From: Algoriphagus sediminis
GTDB taxonomy: Bacteria > Bacteroidota > Bacteroidia > Cytophagales > Cyclobacteriaceae
Assembly (NCBI RefSeq): GCF_030403435.1
Contig: NZ_JAUEPH010000001.1
Location: 248,001 to 312,000 of the forward strand
DNA: 64,000 nucleotides
Direction: 5' to 3'
How positions within the stretch are numbered: the stretch's first letter is position 1; each line of letters begins with the position of its first letter. Shown here piece after piece: positions 17,460 through 25,055 of this stretch. Position numbers and translations under genes: made by a program. The notes under the pieces are model-generated. The model was not told the DNA's origin, did no database searches, and worked only from the letters and a program-made list of their open reading frames with translations.

Positions 17460-18407
17460 ATGGAAAAAATCCTCGTTATTGGAGCAGGAGGGCAATTAGG
17501 TTCAGAACTTACTGCGGCACTTTGTGATCAGTTTGGAAATGAGGCAGTGATTGCCAGTGATTTGCATGAAGGAAGTGCTAGCAAATTTGATTATTGTCGA
17601 TTTGAACAGTTGGATGTAATGGACATAGACCGCTTAAAGGCTCTAGTCAAAAATGAAGGAATAACTCAGATTTATCACCTTGCGGCTGTGCTTTCTGCGG
17701 TTGGAGAAAAAAAACCTCTCTTTGCTTGGCAGCTAAATATGAATAGCCTTCTTTCCATTCTTGAGATTGCTCGGGAATACAAATTGGATAAAGTCTATTG
17801 GCCATCTTCCATTGCTGTTTTTGGTCCTAATACACCGAAGACTAATACTCCTCAATTCTGTGTTAAGGAGCCAATAACGGTTTACGGTATTTCTAAGCAG
17901 GCCGGTGAAAGATGGTGCCAATACTATTTCGAAAAGTATGGAGTCGATGTACGAAGCCTCAGATATCCCGGATTAATTGGTTATAAATCTCTACCGGGAG
18001 GAGGTACTACAGATTATGCAGTGGACATCTTTCATAAAGCTCTGGCGGGAGAAACTTTTGAGTGCTTTCTGGACGAGAACTCTTACCTACCCATGATGTA
18101 TATGGCTGATGCTATTAAGGCTACTTTGGATATTATGAATGCTCCAAAGGAAAGGGTGAAAATCAGGTCCAGTTACAATTTGGCGGCTATGAGCTTTTCA
18201 CCGAAGGAGCTGTATGAGGCGATTAAATCTGAGTTATCTGAATTCTCAATTAGTTATAAGCCTGATTTCCGACAAGAAATAGCTGATAGCTGGCCGGACA
18301 GTGTAGACGATTCCCATGCAAGATCTGACTGGGGATGGAAGCATCAATTTGGCATAAAAGAAATGACCAGAAATATTCTGGTCAATCTTCCTAATTTTCA
18401 ATTTTGA
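17460..18407 (+). CDS. tdh: L-threonine 3-dehydrogenase, SDR (epimerase-like) type
   Basis: Oxidises L-threonine to 2-amino-3-ketobutyrate with NAD. It belongs to the extended-SDR type known from Flavobacterium, not the zinc alcohol-dehydrogenase type of E. coli. Visible features are the nucleotide motif GAGGQLG at the N terminus, WPSSIAVFGPNTPK, and catalytic Tyr142/Lys146 in VYGISKQAGERW. Also present are the family-specific PGGGTTDYAVDIFH, LPMMYMADAI and FRQEIADSWPDSVDDS. ATG 17460 fits the fold; the in-frame ATG at 17436 adds eight unneeded residues. It is divergent from kbl, which consumes its product. Confidence in the specific reaction is high because the diagnostic loops are conserved. 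Confidence 0.95.
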   Translation: MEKILVIGAGGQLGSELTAALCDQFGNEAVIASDLHEGSASKFDYCRFEQLDVMDIDRLKALVKNEGITQIYHLAAVLSAVGEKKPLFAWQLNMNSLLSILEIAREYKLDKVYWPSSIAVFGPNTPKTNTPQFCVKEPITVYGISKQAGERWCQYYFEKYGVDVRSLRYPGLIGYKSLPGGGTTDYAVDIFHKALAGETFECFLDENSYLPMMYMADAIKATLDIMNAPKERVKIRSSYNLAAMSFSPKELYEAIKSELSEFSISYKPDFRQEIADSWPDSVDDSHARSDWGWKHQFGIKEMTRNILVNLPNFQF

Positions 18408-18438
18408 AGTACCTTGATAATATTTCTTGTACTTTTTT
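18407..18438 (+). terminator. Weak terminator candidate after tdh
   Basis: AAGTAC (18407-18412) and GTACTT (18429-18434) are inverted across a 16-nt loop and followed by four more T. The stem is short and AT-rich, so the call is uncertain. It would separate tdh from the convergent curli operon. Confidence 0.35.
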
Positions 18439-18444
18439 GTGATT

Positions 18445-19086
18445 TTAAGATCCTGTTCGGAAGGACCAAGTTGGGCTATTTGCAACATTTTTGCCGTCGT
18501 ACCGACCAACTACATACCAGAAGTAAGTAGTGTTAGCTTTGAGATCAGCAACTATCACTTCTTTCTCTGAAAGGTTCTCTCCTACTAATTCTTGGACCGT
18601 AGAATTTGATTCAAAAAGGTACACTGTATAAGTCAGTTCAATATCTCTATTATCCTGTTCCACATTCCACTGAAGGGTAAGGCCCGTTTGTTGACCCACC
18701 GCCCCATTCCCTGGGACAGGATCGAAGAAAGTGACATTCCCAATATTGTTCTCATCATCCAAAAGAAAGAAGGTTACAGGCGTATTATCTCCTTCAAATA
18801 CAGCAACGCTTACCGATGTCGTCAGATACTCATTTCTCCTGGCCGTAATTACTACATCGCCTTCTTCCACCTTATCAAAAATGAATGCCCCTGAAGCATC
18901 AGTGATAAGAGCCGTACTAGCAGGAGCAGTAGTTATCTGTACGCCCTGGAGTGGTTCATAAGTATTTCCATCAACGACCAAGCCTGAGATTGTACCGTAC
19001 TTGGCCAGATCAAAAGTTTGCTCTTCACAGGAAGTAATCGCCAGCATGAGCAAACAAAAACAATAGGTATATATTTTCTTCAACAT
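18445..19086 (-). CDS. Curli-operon lipoprotein (carboxypeptidase-regulatory-like plus FnIII-like domain)
   Basis: The last gene of the curli operon, 1 bp after csgG. The 213-residue product has a lipoprotein signal (lipobox AITSC, Cys20). A carboxypeptidase-regulatory-like beta sandwich follows (about 32-110, with GTISGLVVDGNTYEPLQGV and LITDASGAFIFDKVEEGDV). A fibronectin-III-like module fills the rest (about 118-213, with LQWNV and KANTTYFWYVVGRYDG). No enzyme motif is present. Tight linkage behind csgG suggests an anchoring or accessory factor in curli export or attachment to the cell surface; that is inference. It has no counterpart in the enterobacterial csg operons. Confidence 0.8.
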   Translation of the reverse strand: MLKKIYTYCFCLLMLAITSCEEQTFDLAKYGTISGLVVDGNTYEPLQGVQITTAPASTALITDASGAFIFDKVEEGDVVITARRNEYLTTSVSVAVFEGDNTPVTFFLLDDENNIGNVTFFDPVPGNGAVGQQTGLTLQWNVEQDNRDIELTYTVYLFESNSTVQELVGENLSEKEVIVADLKANTTYFWYVVGRYDGKNVANSPTWSFRTGS

Positions 19087-19087
19087 T

Positions 19088-20470
19088 TTATTTTCCCAAG
19101 TAAAATTTTAAACCAAGATTAACGCCCCAAATCACATCATTAAATGACCCAGACTCTATACCATCATAACGATCATTTAAGAGCTGATTCAAATTGGCTT
19201 TGAATGATAGGGCAGTATTTTTCGAAATAAGGTATTCTGTACCTGCTGCATATTTGATATAAGGAAGCCACGCATTATCTGATACTCCTACATTATCGGA
19301 AACATCGAAATAAGTGCCTCCCCCAACAGAGAGGAATGGTGAGAGTTTTCCATTTCCATTAATGAGATAAAGTAGACTTAAATCTGAATAGTAATCTACC
19401 GACTGAAATCGTTCAGGAATCTCTATTTGCTGAATTCCGGCACCACCTTCAACCAACAGAGACTTGGATATTTTTACCCCTAAATTCATATTGAAACCCG
19501 GTCGGATAGTGGTCCCAGAGTAATCACCAACAAAACTCTGACCATTTCCATAAACGCCGAGATAAACATTCGACCGACCCACTGGGTCAAATTGTCTTCC
19601 AATGTAGTCGGTTTTAACATTCTCTTCCCTTTCCAGTCTGTAGTCAGCAAGCAAAGCTTCGGTCTCCTCGTTGGTTTCTTCAAAGTTCCAAAGTTCATCC
19701 ATCACCCCATCTAAGATCATAGAGTGAACAGCCTTCTCAACAGCTTCAGTAATGGCCATTTCTGTAGGTTCATTGTATGTATATCCCGTTTCTGCTTCAA
19801 GTAACCTCCTAAATTTAACATACCTGAAAAAGCCCGCTGATACTTCCTGAGAAAGGATTGATTTAGTGGTGTAAATCGTTTTGAGAATTTTACCATTGTT
19901 GGTCGAGACAGCTCTCAGGTAAATACTTACCCTATCTTCGCGATACTGCGCTGAGGCATCAGCTCCGAAATAACGTACGCCAGCCCCACCAGTGAATACA
20001 TTAGTCTCATAAGAAATAATGCCACCTTCGAGAAGGACACCTGCGAAAAGCAACGGAGGAAGCAAAACGTTACCATTCCCGTTCTCATATTGCTCTCTGC
20101 TAGACCTAATTATTTTCCTTTCGTTGAGTAGGTTGCTAATATTCTCTCTTTCGATTGGAATAAACCAGCCAGATTCTTCCAAAGCTCTTATCAAGATGTT
20201 TGTAGCACCTTGAGTCACAGCGGTGGACCAGTTGGCACCAACGTCAGATTCTTTATACTGACCTGTTTGGTCTCTGAATTTATAAACTGCTACATAAACA
20301 GGTTCCTGAGGATCAGGAAGATCAAGAAGTTCCTTTTTCATGGGAGATTCGGGCCCAAGTCTTGCATTTCGTTCATTCAATGGCTGGTACATAGCAGGAG
20401 TGCAACTCGCTATGATTATGGTCATTAAAAGAACCGAAATAATGGTGTTTGAATTATTTTGATTTTTCAC
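19088..20470 (-). CDS. csgG: Curli secretion pore CsgG with C-terminal extension
   Basis: Outer-membrane lipoprotein pore for curli subunits. A GTG start at 20470 gives a clean lipoprotein signal (lipobox IIASC, Cys23) and lies 10 bp after the csgF stop. An in-frame ATG at 20515 would overlap csgF and push the signal inward, so it is rejected. The CsgG domain (about 40-270) shows YVAVYKFRDQTGQ, NILIRALEESGWFIPIERE, NLLNERKIIRSSRE and GGIISYETN. About 150 further residues (310-460) read as alternating beta strands of an outer-membrane-barrel type ending GVNLGLKFYLGK. E. coli CsgG lacks such an extension. Length from this start is 460 residues. Confidence 0.93.
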   Translation of the reverse strand: MKNQNNSNTIISVLLMTIIIASCTPAMYQPLNERNARLGPESPMKKELLDLPDPQEPVYVAVYKFRDQTGQYKESDVGANWSTAVTQGATNILIRALEESGWFIPIERENISNLLNERKIIRSSREQYENGNGNVLLPPLLFAGVLLEGGIISYETNVFTGGAGVRYFGADASAQYREDRVSIYLRAVSTNNGKILKTIYTTKSILSQEVSAGFFRYVKFRRLLEAETGYTYNEPTEMAITEAVEKAVHSMILDGVMDELWNFEETNEETEALLADYRLEREENVKTDYIGRQFDPVGRSNVYLGVYGNGQSFVGDYSGTTIRPGFNMNLGVKISKSLLVEGGAGIQQIEIPERFQSVDYYSDLSLLYLINGNGKLSPFLSVGGGTYFDVSDNVGVSDNAWLPYIKYAAGTEYLISKNTALSFKANLNQLLNDRYDGIESGSFNDVIWGVNLGLKFYLGK

Positions 20471-20480
20471 AGCCAGCCAA

Positions 20481-20906
20481 TTAAAAAAATGGAACCTCCA
20501 CAACTGAACTGGCACCCGTTCGCGAGTCAGTGATAGTAATATTCAAGCCCGATCCTGTATTACCAATATTGATCTGGTAATCCCCAAGGACATAGTTTCC
20601 TTCATTTATCTGGTCTTCTCCAAATTGACGAGTGACTAGCTCCCTGGATAGTCTACTCAAGATCTGCCTATTCAAATCTTCTGAAAAATTTGAGAGTGGA
20701 TCTGCATTTCTTCCAAAAGGTTCATTTAAGCTGGTCCTCGGGTCCTCGAAAGTATCCTGGGCCTGGGCCGAGTTGAGCATCCATTGATAATTGAAAGTAT
20801 CTCCTCCAAAAGCTGGGTTAGTAAACCTGAACCTCAGCTGTTGGCCAAAGGAGTCTACGCTGGCAAATGCGCATAGAAAAAATAGTGTAAGTATTATCTT
20901 TTTCAT
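20481..20906 (-). CDS. csgF: Curli assembly factor CsgF
   Basis: The 141-residue exported protein has a signal peptide (MKKIILTLFFLCAFASVDSFGQ) and then the hallmark LRFRFTNPAFGGD, which in the E. coli protein inserts into the CsgG pore. The C-terminal half is strand-rich (YVLGDYQINIGNTGSGLNITITD). CsgF couples secretion to nucleation at the cell surface. It lies 2 bp after csgE and 10 bp before csgG in an operon reading csgA-like, csgB-like, csgE, csgF, csgG, lipoprotein. Confidence 0.94.
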   Translation of the reverse strand: MKKIILTLFFLCAFASVDSFGQQLRFRFTNPAFGGDTFNYQWMLNSAQAQDTFEDPRTSLNEPFGRNADPLSNFSEDLNRQILSRLSRELVTRQFGEDQINEGNYVLGDYQINIGNTGSGLNITITDSRTGASSVVEVPFF

Positions 20907-20908
20907 AA

Positions 20909-21478
20909 TTAATAGATTCCTGTTCCTGAGGTATCTTCACCTCCAAGTTGTCTTAAAATTTCTTCGTATTGAGCTAGATAATAGGCCGTAGAAGCGATTG
21001 ACTCCTTGGCCATATTCTCTATGAAATCATATCTAGGCTGCAAAAAGGACTGGTAAACCCGAGTCTCATTTATCGAGATTTCAATAAAAGTCTGGTTTAG
21101 TCTAAAAGGCTTTTCTACAATAAAAATCGAGTAGTTGTTGGCCCCTTGCGGTGGATTCCAATCTCTAAAAAAAAGATCATAAAATTCTCTACCACTTTTT
21201 GTTTTGGTCTGATCTATTACTAACCCATCTATTTCCAATTCCACATCCACTTTTTTTGGCTTGACCACAGTTTGAGTTATAGATTCCAAAAGGGCTTTTA
21301 ACTCATCAGGTGCCTCCTTTTGGAGCTTTGTCGTATCGGCTTGAACTTTAGTCGTATCAGCTTTGACATTTACTCTTTCCGTCTGAGAAAAAGCGTCTAA
21401 CCGGATAATCATGAATGAAATGAAAACAAGAGTGAACCTTGCTTGAAACATTCGAGATGTAAATCTAGAAGCAGGCAT
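20909..21478 (-). CDS. csgE: Curli chaperone CsgE
   Basis: The periplasmic cap or adaptor that brings curlin subunits to CsgG. After a signal peptide (about 13-31) there is a polar linker with repeated KADTTKVQADTTKLQ. The CsgE domain (about 75-180) contains GLVIDQTKTKSGREFYDLFF, W-x-PP and YSIFIVEKPFRLNQTFIEI, all typical of the family. At 189 residues it is longer than enterobacterial CsgE because of the linker. Met1 at 21478 or Met10 at 21451 are both workable starts. Confidence 0.93.
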   Translation of the reverse strand: MPASRFTSRMFQARFTLVFISFMIIRLDAFSQTERVNVKADTTKVQADTTKLQKEAPDELKALLESITQTVVKPKKVDVELEIDGLVIDQTKTKSGREFYDLFFRDWNPPQGANNYSIFIVEKPFRLNQTFIEISINETRVYQSFLQPRYDFIENMAKESIASTAYYLAQYEEILRQLGGEDTSGTGIY

Positions 21479-21486
21479 CTTCAGGT

Positions 21487-22128
21487 CTATTTATTTGGGA
21501 ACTTGAATCCAGGTAGAGTTGATACATTCAGTGACATTCCTGCTCCACCAAAACCAGGGTTTTGAGTAATATTGATCACTGGAGCACCTAAATTCTCAAA
21601 AAGAGCAGTCACCGAATGGTTATTTCCTAACTGGCTAATGCCTATATTCTGCTCAACACCCGGATTAAATGAGGCAGAATTTCGGATGGCAAAATCAATG
21701 GAATTCTGATTTCCTTCCTGACTAAATTTTGCTTCAATCCCTACTACGCTCTCCGCATCCACATAAGCATTAATAGAATTAAGCAAACCATTTTGAGTTG
21801 TGAAAACTGAAAGGTTTTGGCCTATCAACCAAAGGCTAGCAGAATTTGAGCTTCCAGCTTGAACAAGTTCAGAAGTCAATCCAGAACCCACTTGATTAAG
21901 GTATCCAGAATTGAATTCACCCTGCTGCACAATCATTGCTTCATTAGAACCAGGCCCCTGAGCTTGCTGAAGAATTTCAGATTCATTCTGACTACCTATC
22001 TGCTCTATCAAAGCCAGACTCACATTTCTTGATGGATTCAGTACGGGGTCTGACTCTACCCTTTTCTGCTCCTGACCAAAAACCGAAATAGAGAAAAAAA
22101 GAAAAAAGATGATGAGTAGATTTTTCAT
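21487..22128 (-). CDS. Curlin-repeat protein, minor/nucleator type (CsgB-like)
   Basis: The 213-residue exported protein (signal MKNLLIIFFLFFSISVFGQ) contains roughly nine irregular curlin-type units of the form Q-x-G-x-x-N, for example QIGSQNES, QQGEFNSG, QAGSSNSA, QEGNQNSI and QLGNNHSV. The repeats are fewer and less regular than in the next protein, and the C-terminal 40 residues are not repeat-like (GFGGAGMSLNVSTLPGFKFPNK). By position and irregularity it could be the CsgB-like nucleator, but assignment between major and minor subunit is inference. It is 93 bp downstream of the regular curlin gene. Confidence 0.85.
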   Translation of the reverse strand: MKNLLIIFFLFFSISVFGQEQKRVESDPVLNPSRNVSLALIEQIGSQNESEILQQAQGPGSNEAMIVQQGEFNSGYLNQVGSGLTSELVQAGSSNSASLWLIGQNLSVFTTQNGLLNSINAYVDAESVVGIEAKFSQEGNQNSIDFAIRNSASFNPGVEQNIGISQLGNNHSVTALFENLGAPVINITQNPGFGGAGMSLNVSTLPGFKFPNK

Positions 22129-22221
22129 AAGATTAGGAATCTGGATTCTTTGTTTGGAACTTTGAAAAAACCAGAATAAATAAAGCCAACCCCCTGTAAA
22201 TGAGAGCTGGCTAGGATATTC

Positions 22222-23052
22222 TTAGTTTTGAGTAATTAAAGAAACATTACCATTTCCCATGATATTCTGGGTCGAAATATTACCCATTCCACTTTGGTTA
22301 AGAATGGTCGTGTTTCCATCTCCTAGGATATCTACAGTGCCTTTATGATTATCACCCAATTGATTCAAAATGGATGTGTTAGAGTTTCCATCCTGAAGGA
22401 TGTTTAGATTATTAAACGTTCCATCCTGAGTCACTTGAGTAGCCAGGTTTCCGATACCATCTTGCTCTACTCGGCCAAAATTCATTTCTCCCCGCTGCCA
22501 GGTTTTAGCTCTGTTCTCATTCCCTTTTTGGATGATATAAGAAGAGTTATCTGCTCCACCTAGTTGATCGACTTCAGCAATGTTGAAGTTACCAGTCTGA
22601 CCAATCTTTAAATAATGACCTGAGTTGTCCTGATTTCCTCTCGCATCATTCTTAATTCCATCTTGATCCACATAACCACTATTGCCACCATCAAAAGATC
22701 TTAGGTTAGCGAAATTCTCGCGACCATTTTGCTCAATTCGATGATAGCTCAATTCAGTACCACTTGGAAGGCCCTGTCTTTGACTGATTGTTCCATTATT
22801 TTTTGATCCCACCTGATCAATGAATGCAGTCGCGTTGTTTGACTGGATATTTCCTTCTCCAAATCCACCTTGCTGAACATTCCCAAGGTTCATTGAACCA
22901 TTCTGCTTGATCGTTGATTTGTTGTCTTCTCCGATTTGAGAGACCGTCACACTATTATCCGTACCAGTCTGACTGGTTGTACTAGTGTTTTGCGCTAGAG
23001 AAACTGATGTTGCGATAGCAAAAGCTCCCATAAAAAGAAATAGCTTTTTCAT
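22222..23052 (-). CDS. Major curlin-repeat subunit (CsgA-like)
   Basis: First gene of the curli operon. A signal peptide (about 1-21) precedes about 18 Q-x-G-x-x-N units running almost to the C terminus, among them QTGTDN, QIGEDN, QNGSMN, QVGSKN, QDGIKN, QTGNFN, QKGNEN, QRGEMN, QDGIGN and QSGMGN. Each unit should form one strand-turn-strand rung of an amyloid beta solenoid. At 276 residues it has far more rungs than the five repeats of E. coli CsgA. The strict Gln/Asn ladder and gene order make a curli fibre subunit very likely. Its upstream region holds a -7 box and phased repeats. Confidence 0.92.
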   Translation of the reverse strand: MKKLFLFMGAFAIATSVSLAQNTSTTSQTGTDNSVTVSQIGEDNKSTIKQNGSMNLGNVQQGGFGEGNIQSNNATAFIDQVGSKNNGTISQRQGLPSGTELSYHRIEQNGRENFANLRSFDGGNSGYVDQDGIKNDARGNQDNSGHYLKIGQTGNFNIAEVDQLGGADNSSYIIQKGNENRAKTWQRGEMNFGRVEQDGIGNLATQVTQDGTFNNLNILQDGNSNTSILNQLGDNHKGTVDILGDGNTTILNQSGMGNISTQNIMGNGNVSLITQN

Positions 23053-23115
23053 AATTGTTTTTGAATGTTTTAAAGTTTAAAAGAATTGGAAGCTTTTTTC
23101 CGACTTCCGATATCC

Positions 23116-23123
23116 CAAACATA
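23116..23123 (-). promoter_or_regulatory. Candidate -7 box TATGTTTG of the curli operon
   Basis: Exact TAnnTTTG match on the minus strand, predicting a leader near 58 nt. There is no TTTG at the correct -33 distance; the nearest TTG (23151-23153) is 27 bp away. This would suit an activator-dependent promoter. Confidence 0.5.
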
Positions 23124-23150
23124 AAAGGTGCATCTCTAAGGATTTGAGCC

Positions 23151-23281
23151 CAATTCACACACTATAGAAGCCAATTGATAGTGATGTCATTTCAATTGAT
23201 TTTGGAAAATATAGAAGCTAAAAGCCAGTGGAAGAGCTAAAAGAATCAGCGGTCAATTCAAAAAGTCCAATCATCAATTCA
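23151..23281 (-). repeat. Phased CAATT-motif array upstream of curli promoter
   Basis: CAATT(C/G)A occurs at 23151, 23172 and 23193, exactly 21 bp apart. TCAATTCA occurs at 23253 and 23274, again 21 bp apart. On the operon's strand these read T(G/C)AATTG. A 21-bp pitch is two helical turns, so sites in each group face the same side of the DNA. This is the layout expected for tandem binding of an activator. Confidence 0.55.
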
Positions 23282-23328
23282 GAAGACGAATCCATGAAAA
23301 CTGATTAATGGGTAAATTCAATGGAGAC

Positions 23329-23369
23329 CAAAAAAAAAGACCAATGAAGAAAAACTAGCTCTTCATTGG
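23329..23369 (-). terminator. Intrinsic terminator of the arsC-like operon
   Basis: CCAATGAAGA (23341-23350) pairs with TCTTCATTGG (23360-23369). On the minus strand the stem is followed directly by TC and nine T (plus-strand A tract near 23330-23338). Confidence 0.85.
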
Positions 23370-23398
23370 CCCTGAAAATTTCACTTTGAATCTAAATC

Positions 23399-23749
23399 TT
23401 AGAGATTCGCCCCGATCTCTTCTTCGTTAAAACCAAGGGTTAGTGAACCGCTTGGATAAATAATGACGGGACGCTTAATCATACTCGACTTTTCGACCAA
23501 AAGAGGAATCGCGGTTTCCACTTTTTGTGATGCCTCTTTTTCCTCATCACTGAGTTTTCTATAGGTCATTCCCTTTCTATTCACAAGTGAGTCCAACTCA
23601 GTTTTCTCCAAAAACCCCTTCAGCAATTCTGGGCTTGGCTTTTGTTTTTTATAATCCACGAAATCATAATCAACTCCTTTTTCATTAAGAAAATCGAAAG
23701 TCTTCTTCATGGTATTACAATTCTTAATTCCGTAAACAATAATAGACAT
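23399..23749 (-). CDS. ArsC/Spx-family reductase-like protein
   Basis: A 116-residue thioredoxin-fold protein of the ArsC/Spx/YffB superfamily. The N-terminal IKNCNTMKKTFDFL places a single Cys (11) at the position of the arsenate reductase nucleophile, and MIKRPVIIY with the conserved Arg-Pro follows near residue 92. Canonical arsenate reductase also needs the RSP loop and an arsenate-binding Arg, but here RP is kept without other arsenic genes. The YffB-like or Spx-like branch is therefore more likely. It is 12 bp downstream of hemL and shares its operon. Confidence 0.85.
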   Translation of the reverse strand: MSIIVYGIKNCNTMKKTFDFLNEKGVDYDFVDYKKQKPSPELLKGFLEKTELDSLVNRKGMTYRKLSDEEKEASQKVETAIPLLVEKSSMIKRPVIIYPSGSLTLGFNEEEIGANL

Positions 23750-23761
23750 AGTGGTTATTTT

Positions 23762-25054
23762 TTAAGAGTGAATTTCTTTGACACTTTCTTCATGGGAGGT
23801 GAGAATCTTATCGATCAAATCTGTGCTCAGGGCTTTGGACAAAAATAAACTTTCAAATTGTGAGGGAGCTAGATAAATTCCTCTATGAAGCATCGCTTGG
23901 AAATATTGCCCAAACAATCCAACATCAGCCTTTTTGGCGTCATCGAAATTATTGACCTCCTTGGATGAAAAAAACAAAGAATACATACTTCCCAGCTGAT
24001 TCACTGTATAATCAAATCCAAGGTCAGAATTGATCTTCTTGATTCCTTCAGCAACCTTTGACCCTATTTCATCAAGCTCCTTATAAATTTCAGAGTTTTC
24101 ATTTAACTCATTCAAAATTGCCATTCCCGCGGACATGGCAATTGGGTTTCCAGACAAGGTACCAGCTTGATAAACAGGTCCGGAAGGTGAAACGAAATCC
24201 ATGATTTCCTTTTTACCTCCATAAGCCCCCACTGGTAAACCTCCACCGATGATTTTACCTAAAGTGGTCATATCCGGTGTAACACCAAAAAGCTCCTGAG
24301 CTCCTCCTTTTGAAAGCCTGAATCCTGTCATCACTTCATCAAAAATCAGGATGATTCCTTCTTGGGTACAAATCTCACGTAGGCCCTCAAGATATCCATC
24401 TTTAGGGATACAAAGCCCCATATTTCCAGGAACCGGTTCAAGAATCAATGCTGCAATCTCACCTTTATTTGCTTCGACCAAATTCCTGATGGCTTCCAGG
24501 TCATTGTAGGGTGCCAGAAGGGTATCTCTGGCAGTGCCTTTGGTAACTCCGGGCGAATCAGGATTTCCCATCGTCATCGCTCCTGAACCTGCAGAAATCA
24601 AGAATGAATCTCCATGTCCATGATAATGCCCTTCCATCTTAATAAACTTGTCTCTACCTGTGTAACCTCTGGCCAATCGAATCGCAGACATCGTAGCTTC
24701 AGTACCTGAGTTTACCATTCGAACCTTCTCCACAGAGGGAACCATACTTGTGATCAATTCGGCAATTTGTACCTCTTTGGCGGTGGGGGCTCCAAAAGAA
24801 GTCCCAGACTCCATAGCTTTAATCACAGCTTCCCGAATTAGAGGATGATTATGACCCAGAATCATTGGACCCCAGGAATTGATCATTTCTATGTATTCAT
24901 TATCATTCTCATCGTACAGAAAAGCACCATTTGCCCGTTTGATGAAAAGAGGATCCCCACCTACAGCTTTAAAAGCACGAACAGGAGAATTAACTCCTCC
25001 TGGTATATAATTTTGGGCTTCTGAAAAAAGCCTTTTACTCTCAGAAATATTCAT
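23762..25054 (-). CDS. hemL: Glutamate-1-semialdehyde 2,1-aminomutase
   Basis: PLP enzyme that turns glutamate-1-semialdehyde into 5-aminolevulinate, directly after HemA. It shows NSGTEATMSAIRLARGYTGR, GHYHGHGDS, the LIFDEVMTGFR aspartate loop and the PLP lysine in TTLGKIIGGGLPVGAYGG (Lys267). Length 430 is typical. It starts 1 bp after the periplasmic-binding-type gene's stop and is followed by the arsC-like gene. The promoter ahead of the three-gene unit is well formed. Confidence 0.97.
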   Translation of the reverse strand: MNISESKRLFSEAQNYIPGGVNSPVRAFKAVGGDPLFIKRANGAFLYDENDNEYIEMINSWGPMILGHNHPLIREAVIKAMESGTSFGAPTAKEVQIAELITSMVPSVEKVRMVNSGTEATMSAIRLARGYTGRDKFIKMEGHYHGHGDSFLISAGSGAMTMGNPDSPGVTKGTARDTLLAPYNDLEAIRNLVEANKGEIAALILEPVPGNMGLCIPKDGYLEGLREICTQEGIILIFDEVMTGFRLSKGGAQELFGVTPDMTTLGKIIGGGLPVGAYGGKKEIMDFVSPSGPVYQAGTLSGNPIAMSAGMAILNELNENSEIYKELDEIGSKVAEGIKKINSDLGFDYTVNQLGSMYSLFFSSKEVNNFDDAKKADVGLFGQYFQAMLHRGIYLAPSQFESLFLSKALSTDLIDKILTSHEESVKEIHS

Positions 25055-25055
25055 T

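Larger units (their letters stand above)
23053..23398. other. 346-bp intergenic region between csgA-like and arsC-like genes
   Basis: No gene is visible. From the curli side it holds a leader of about 60 nt, a TATGTTTG -7 box, two groups of CAATT-based sites on a 21-bp pitch, and, next to the arsC-like gene, an intrinsic terminator on the minus strand. Minor repeats ATAGAAGC (23211 and 23164) and AGCTAAAAG (23216 and 23235) are also present. Confidence 0.7.

Noticed and set aside
18365-18383. Inverted repeat GACCAGAA-ATA-TTCTGGTC at the end of tdh
   Set aside because: It lies in codons of the Tdh C terminus and has no T tract, so I treat it as chance; a regulatory role is possible but unsupported.
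20470-20515. ATG at 20515 as CsgG start
   Set aside because: It overlaps csgF and would add 15 residues before an otherwise perfect lipoprotein signal; GTG 20470 fits spacing and signal better.
23151-23281. CRISPR-like regular spacing in the curli upstream region
   Set aside because: The repeated unit is only about 8 bp with 13-bp spacers, far from CRISPR repeat and spacer lengths, and no cas gene is present.
23399-23749. Arsenate reductase in an arsenic-resistance set
   Set aside because: No ars transporter, regulator or arsenite methylase is adjacent; the protein is better placed in the general ArsC/Spx/YffB superfamily.
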